DNA of 8,853 nt from CAMLHU01 sp031393795 (lineage in GTDB: Bacteria > Gemmatimonadota > Gemmatimonadetes > Gemmatimonadales > GWC2-71-9): positions 1 to 8,853 of the forward strand of contig JANMWE010000037.1 of the NCBI GenBank assembly GCA_031393795.1, read 5' to 3'. How positions within the stretch are numbered: position 1 is the first letter of the stretch; every line of letters starts with the position of its first letter. Shown one piece after another: positions 6,401 to 8,853 of this stretch. The notes beneath the pieces are model-generated. The model searched no databases and was not told the origin of the DNA. It saw only the letters and a list, made by a program, of their open reading frames with translations. Position numbers and translations under genes: made by a program.

Positions 6401-8853
6401 CGGTCCACGTGACCGGGACCTTCGCCACGCTCAACAGCGGGTTCCTCACTATGGACGGGGCGACCGACTCGCTCGACGCCGCCGGCCTGCAGTTCTTCGG
6501 CGGGAGCGAGACCGGCCGGTTGATCGACGGGACGCTCACGCTCACGGGCGCCACCTTCTCCCAGGGCGGGGACCCGACGAGCTTCGACGCCACCAGCAAT
6601 CTGACGGTGGTCTTCCCGAACAGCGGGATCCCGGTCACGGCGACCTTCGCGGACACCACACAGTCCTCCCGCTGGCCGCGCGTGGTCGTCAACAATTCGA
6701 GCGGAGTCCACTTCACGGCCTCGGCAGGCCCGGTCTTCATCAATCGATCGCTGGTCGTCGGGAACAACGGGGTATTCACCGGGGACACCATCGTGGTCGG
6801 TGATTCGCTCATCACCGGAAGCGGGAGCAACATCACCGTGGGGCAGCTGGAGCTGCTCGGTGCGACCGATGTCCAAGGCTCGTACTCCGTCCCCTCGACG
6901 GTCTACGCGGGCACCGGACAGTCCATCAAGCCCCTTCCCTATGTTGATCTGTATGTTGGCGGAAGCTCCGGCACGTCATTGGCCGGGAACGTCGATGCTG
7001 CCCGGGTGTACGTCTCGAACGCGCCGTTCACGCTCAATGGGTACACCCTCCACACCAAGCTGCTCCAGACCACGACCAACGGCACCCTCGTGATGCAGGG
7101 CGCGAGCGATGCCCTGATCGCGGACAGCGCGGCCAACTTCCTCGGCGGTGACGAGACCGGACTCCTGACCACCGGTGAGATCCGGCTCGCCGGAGACTTT
7201 TCGTCGCCCTCGAGGGTGTTCCAGGCCACCGGCACCCATGTCACCCGGTTCGTGGGCCCGGGCCCGCACAGCGTGACGGTCTCGCCGGCGCTCGCCTGTG
7301 ATGTCGGCTGCTTCGGCCCGCCGGTCGGCTTCGCCACCCTGGTGATCGACACCGGCACGGTGCAGCTCTTCGACGGGCAGAACCGCGGGACGTATGTGAG
7401 CGTCCAGGTCCGGCTCAACTCAGGCACGCTCAATGGTGCCGGGCGCTCTCTCACAACCCTGGGCGACCTCAACGCCGATGCGAAGAGCGCCCTGACGCTC
7501 AACCTCCTTGCGCTGGGTCAGAGCATCGCACTTGCCCCGGGCGCGACCTTCGCCGTCACCAACACCTACTACAACGGTCTGGCCGGCCACATCGCCGCCG
7601 CGCCGTACAAGAACCTGTTCGTCAACGGGAATGCGGTGCTCGATACCGCGGTGACCGCAGGGTACGCCACGGTGCTCGGCACCGGCCGCCTCGCCCTTAA
7701 CGGGCGGACCCTCACGGTGGATTCCAACTTCACGGTGACGGACGGCGCCCACCTGGTGATGACCAATCCGCTCGACTCCTTGGTGGTGACCGGGGTCGCC
7801 ACCTTCCAGGGCGACAGCAGCGAAGGGGACTACACCGCGGGCGGCATCCGGGCGCGGGCCTTTCTCCAGATGGTCGGGCCCTCGACGAGCACCAGGTCGT
7901 TCGTCGAGACCGGGTCGCATCGCCTCACCCCGGCGCTGGGCGACACCATCCGGATGAACGCCACCGGACCACTCGGCTCGCGCCTCAAGACCATCGACTT
8001 CGGCACCGCCGCGGGCGGCGTGACCATCGGCGGCTCCATCTGGGTCAGCGATACGCTGCGGATCGCCAACGCCGGCACCTACGTCAACTCGGACTCGCTC
8101 ACCAACATCGTGGCCGGCACCGTCGAGATCCTGGCGGGCGGCATCGGGGTCAATACCCTCGGCATCCGGGACTCGATCACCTTCACCGGATCGGCCTACG
8201 ACGTCGGGCTCACCAAGTTCGCCGGCAACATCCTCGGTGGACAGCTGATCCCGAGCGGGATCCCGTACCGCAACGTCGAGGTGCAGTACGGCGCCCATCC
8301 GGCCGGGAACGTGGATCTCCTGACCGGCGGGTACCAGATGTCGGTCACCAACAGCGGCCTCCTCGATCTCGCCGGCCACACCCTCCGCGCGGCCCGGTTC
8401 GCGACCCAGAATTTCGGGACGCTCAAGATGAGCACCCCGACCGACTCCCTGATCGCGACCAATGCCGTGTTCGGTGGCGCCAGCACTGCCGGCCTCCTGA
8501 CCGACGGTGTGCTCCAGGTCGGGAACTTCAGCCAGACCGACGCGGTCGATCCCCTCTCGTTCGCCCCGTCCGGCACCCAGGTCACCGAGTTCGTGACCAT
8601 CGGGCTCGCCCCGGATATCGGCTACAGCCTGTCGATGGCGCCGAGCGCGGGCGCCGCGGGCTCGCACTTCAACCGGGTGCACCTGCTCTCGACCGCGGGG
8701 ACGCGGCTGTCCAACGGCATCTATGTGAGCGACACGCTCTACATCAACAACTCGCTCAACGGGTCGCTGTACACCGTCGTCGGAGGGGGGCCGATCGTGA
8801 TCGGCACCGCCGCGGCCGTAACGCTCGATACCCTGCGCGTGCTCTCGACCCTC
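1..8853 (+). CDS. Giant modular beta-repeat protein, probably secreted or surface-exposed (internal fragment, both ends missing)
   Basis: Frame +1 is open across the whole window: 2,951 codons with no stop, so this is the interior of one gene longer than 8.8 kb. No start is assigned because the reading enters from upstream; in-frame ATG codons are internal. The product is made of eleven degenerate modules sharing LxM, a following Asp, GLLTxGTL-like and FxATGTHxTxF-like motifs, broken by two Ig-like spacers (residues about 475-629 and 1840-1994). Short alternating hydrophobic/polar stretches, many Gly, Thr, Asn and Asp, few Lys and only two Cys (residues 2433 and 2437) suggest a beta-solenoid or stacked beta-sandwich exported from the cell. 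No catalytic motif or hydrophobic membrane segment was seen. Resemblance to large Ig-like repeat proteins of Gemmatimonadota is recalled, not searched. An adhesin or structural surface role is inference; signal peptide and anchoring domain would lie outside the window. Confidence 0.93.
571..1074 (+). repeat. Module 2, WR type
   Basis: Residues 191-358. It opens with GVNFAG (191-196), as does module 7 (1561-1566). WRPEIT is at 233-238. The core has Met302, Asp307, GLLTAGTLIL at 324-333, RGDF, and FQPTGTHTTVF with His352. Core-to-core distance from module 1 is 195 residues and to module 3 is 483, because a long spacer intervenes. Confidence 0.85.
589..778 (+). repeat. Near-identical direct repeat, copy B
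   Basis: Second copy of the 1-190 repeat, 588 bases (196 codons) downstream and in the same frame. After 778 similarity falls to the level of ordinary related modules, and a one-codon length difference appears before the module core (residues about 100-105 versus 296-300). The sharp drop suggests gene conversion or a recent duplication limited to the first part of the module. Confidence 0.95.
1423..1887 (+). other. Spacer 1: GK-DT-RMF-DG block plus Ig-like domain
   Basis: Residues 475-629. The first part carries TTGKYL (483-488), ATDTL and a TIRMFHS...DGT stretch (501-513), all matched in spacer 2 at an offset of 1,365 residues. The second part, about residues 533-629, reads like a bacterial Ig-like domain of the kind found in large surface proteins: a LIQPVSAG opening, DTVQVYVRGPDGNPDANFTG, a NPGGATLGGTTTVAA strand, a GVAKFGDLTV strand, a GYTLVATTAG strand and a closing PFNIT. 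The domain assignment rests on remembered family pattern, not a profile search. It probably acts as a rigid linker between blocks of solenoid-like modules. Confidence 0.75.
1912..2523 (+). repeat. Module 3, NWS type
   Basis: Residues 638-841, directly after spacer 1. The lead holds a Trp-rich motif, W640 then DWNTATNWSTGTVP (647-660) and NVFIS, common in front of beta-repeat regions of bacterial surface proteins. The core has Met785 and Asp789 (one residue closer than usual), FNGG, LLTDGTLRV at 807-815, SGDF and FAPSGNHLTIL with His835. Downstream, the tail holds an unusual Pro-rich insert (residues 851-870). Confidence 0.8.
2551..2610 (+). other. Pro-rich in-frame insert with nested inverted repeats
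   Basis: Residues 851-870 contain nine prolines in twenty, in a place where other modules have only about eight residues between the TF strand and the next strand. The DNA carries a perfect 8-bp inverted repeat, CCAGGGCC / GGCCCTGG with a 3-base loop (2557-2575), followed by the 10-base palindrome GCGGGCCCGC (2578-2587). The reading frame is kept. No matching insert is seen in module 8, the equivalent module one super-unit later. Confidence 0.7.
2827..3234 (+). repeat. Module 4, LPY type
   Basis: Residues 943-1078. It opens with GTYSVATTDYFG (943-954), then IPYDTLEIEGNVV with Pro964-Tyr965, strands with VGSDLHVNG, and GGHTVVV. The core has Met1020, Asp1025, GLLTGGTLQI at 1042-1051, GGNFRQ and a SAGHTTRF end with His1072. 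This lead (GTYxV, PY, VxG) defines the LPY type shared by modules 5, 6, 9, 10 and 11. Confidence 0.85.
3508..3927 (+). repeat. Module 5, LPY type
   Basis: Residues 1170-1309. The lead has GYVVGSTGLLGGGG, then LPYRNLTI with Pro1191-Tyr1192, and a slightly longer loop around residues 1219-1232 (EVGPPAQPGE region) than in its sisters. The core has Met1255, Asp1259, FFRGG, GHLTGGTLVV at 1275-1284, RGDF and His1302 in place of the GTH element. Distance from Pro-Tyr to Met is 64 residues, against 52-56 elsewhere, which reflects that loop. Confidence 0.82.
4195..4599 (+). repeat. Module 6, LPY type
   Basis: Residues 1399-1533. The lead has GTYAVNTTVFGG, then FLPYSSILVTG with Pro1419-Tyr1420. The core has Met1475, Asp1480, FNGGNETGKITAG (1490-1502), GLFSQG and FVATGTNESRF, where Asn1527 replaces the usual His. 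It leads straight into the GVNFAG opening of module 7. Confidence 0.83.
4681..5181 (+). repeat. Module 7, WR type
   Basis: Residues 1561-1727. It opens with GVNFAG like module 2 and has GDLNDPNKLWRVDTTSF (1593-1609), the diverged equivalent of the WRPEIT stretch. The core has Met1670, Asp1675, IFGGAAEAGVLTAGHLIL (1684-1701) and FDATGSHVTVL with His1721. It sits just before spacer 2, as module 2 sits just before spacer 1. Confidence 0.83.
5518..5982 (+). other. Spacer 2: GK-DT-RMF-DG block plus diverged Ig-like domain
   Basis: Residues 1840-1994. It repeats the layout of spacer 1: TAGKLL (1848-1853), VDDTLA, a VVRMFGS...FDGST stretch (1866-1879), then an Ig-like stretch from about 1893 with FGFSLQVTEPDGSF, a NPGNAILTP strand and a closing TFNVT. 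Landmarks Gly485/Gly1850, Arg503/Arg1868 and Asp511/Asp1876 are each 1,365 residues apart. The Ig-like half is clearly more diverged than in spacer 1, so its assignment depends on position and pattern rather than on strong motif matches. Confidence 0.68.
6025..6621 (+). repeat. Module 8, NWS type
   Basis: Residues 2009-2207, directly after spacer 2. The Trp motif is LWSAPGNWSTAAVP (2012-2025) followed by DSVFIPGG, aligned with module 3 at an offset of 1,365 residues. The core has Met2151, Asp2156, FFGGSETGRLIDGTLTL (2165-2181) and FDATSNLTVVF, where Asn2200 stands in place of the usual His. It lacks the Pro-rich insert of module 3. Confidence 0.8.
6877..7257 (+). repeat. Module 9, LPY type
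   Basis: Residues 2293-2419. The lead has GSYSVPSTVYAG, then PLPYVDLYVGG with Pro2313-Tyr2314, then LNGYTLHTKLLQTT. The core has Met2365, Asp2370, FLGGDETGLLTTGEIRL (2380-2396), GDF and FQATGTHVTRF with His2413. Its tail (residues 2420-2440) holds the only two cysteines in the window. Confidence 0.85.
7297..7311 (+). other. Only cysteine pair in the window (CDVGC)
   Basis: Codons TGT (7297-7299) and TGC (7309-7311) encode Cys2433 and Cys2437 in the tail strand region of module 9. No other cysteine occurs in the 2,951 residues read. A loop-closing disulfide is possible if the protein is exported, but this is inference. Confidence 0.85.
7540..7932 (+). repeat. Module 10, LPY type
   Basis: Residues 2514-2644. 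The lead has GATFAVTNTYYNG, then APYKNLFVNG with Pro2535-Tyr2536, then LNGRTLTVDSNFTV. The core has Met2587, Asp2592, TFQGDSSEGDYTAGGI (2601-2616), the least canonical GLLTxG segment of the set, and FVETGSHRLTP with His2640. Confidence 0.82.
8188..8598 (+). repeat. Module 11, LPY type
   Basis: Residues 2730-2866. The lead has GSAYDVGLTKFAG, then GIPYRNVEVQ with Pro2755-Tyr2756, then LAGHTLRAA. The core has Met2810, Asp2815, VFGGASTAGLLTDGVLQV (2823-2840), GNFSQ and FAPSGTQVTEF with Gln2860 instead of His. Confidence 0.83.
8761..8853 (+). repeat. Start of a twelfth module (cut by window end)
   Basis: Residues 2921-2951 begin GSLYTVVGGG, resembling the GTYxV opening of LPY-type modules. The preceding YVSDTLYI strand (2908-2915) resembles WVSDTLRI ahead of module 11. 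The PY element and the Met-Asp core would lie beyond the window. Confidence 0.5.

Noticed and set aside
5469..6836. 455-codon minus-strand frame and its neighbour at 4329-5432
   Set aside because: Ser/Pro/Val/Thr-rich translations in another minus frame. They overlap both the sense gene and the other antisense frame, with no homology pattern or upstream ribosome site that stands out.
4732..6876. 714-codon open frame on the minus strand
   Set aside because: It lies exactly antisense to the sense codons, and its product is an Arg/Gly/Glu/Asp-rich, low-complexity sequence with no fold-like pattern. The sense frame gives clear repeats across the same bases. It is a by-product of codon bias.
7420..8682. 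420-codon open frame on the minus strand
   Set aside because: Same explanation as the other antisense frames; it crosses modules 9 tail to 11 of the sense protein.

Overview
The window is one piece of a single very large protein-coding gene. Frame +1 stays open from base 1 to base 8853, giving 2,951 codons with no stop and neither end of the gene inside the window. No intergenic DNA, RNA gene, promoter, terminator, mobile element or second gene could be supported. The DNA is strongly GC-rich and most codons end in G or C. Together with the repeat style (glycine/threonine-rich beta modules, an FxATGTHxTxF signature and an Ig-like spacer), this suggests a soil- or water-type high-GC bacterium. 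From memory of similar proteins I would guess Gemmatimonadota, but the sequence does not prove it. The predicted protein is rich in Gly, Thr, Ala, Val, Leu, Ser, Asn and Asp, poor in Lys, and has only two cysteines. This fits a secreted or surface-displayed beta-solenoid or fibre-like protein, possibly an adhesin. No signal peptide, membrane anchor or sorting domain is visible because both termini lie outside the window. Layout: eleven copies of a beta-rich module (plus the start of a twelfth) share a core of about 57-61 residues. In each core LxM is followed by Asp 4-5 residues on, then usually an FxGG-like turn, a GLLTxGTL-like segment, GxF and a FxATGTHxTxF-like end. By the sequence in front of the core, modules fall into three types: WR type (modules 1, 2, 7), NWS type (3, 8) and LPY type (4, 5, 6, 9, 10, 11). 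Two long spacers, each with a conserved GK-DT-RMF-DG block followed by an Ig-like domain, lie after modules 2 and 7. The modules are themselves arranged in a higher-order repeat. Spacer, NWS module, three LPY modules and a WR module recur with landmark offsets of about 1,332-1,370 residues (about 4.1 kb). The left end carries a near-identical 190-bp direct repeat (1-190 and 589-778) inside two adjacent WR modules, the youngest duplication or conversion visible. Everything here is one polypeptide, so no operon or pathway can be read from the window.
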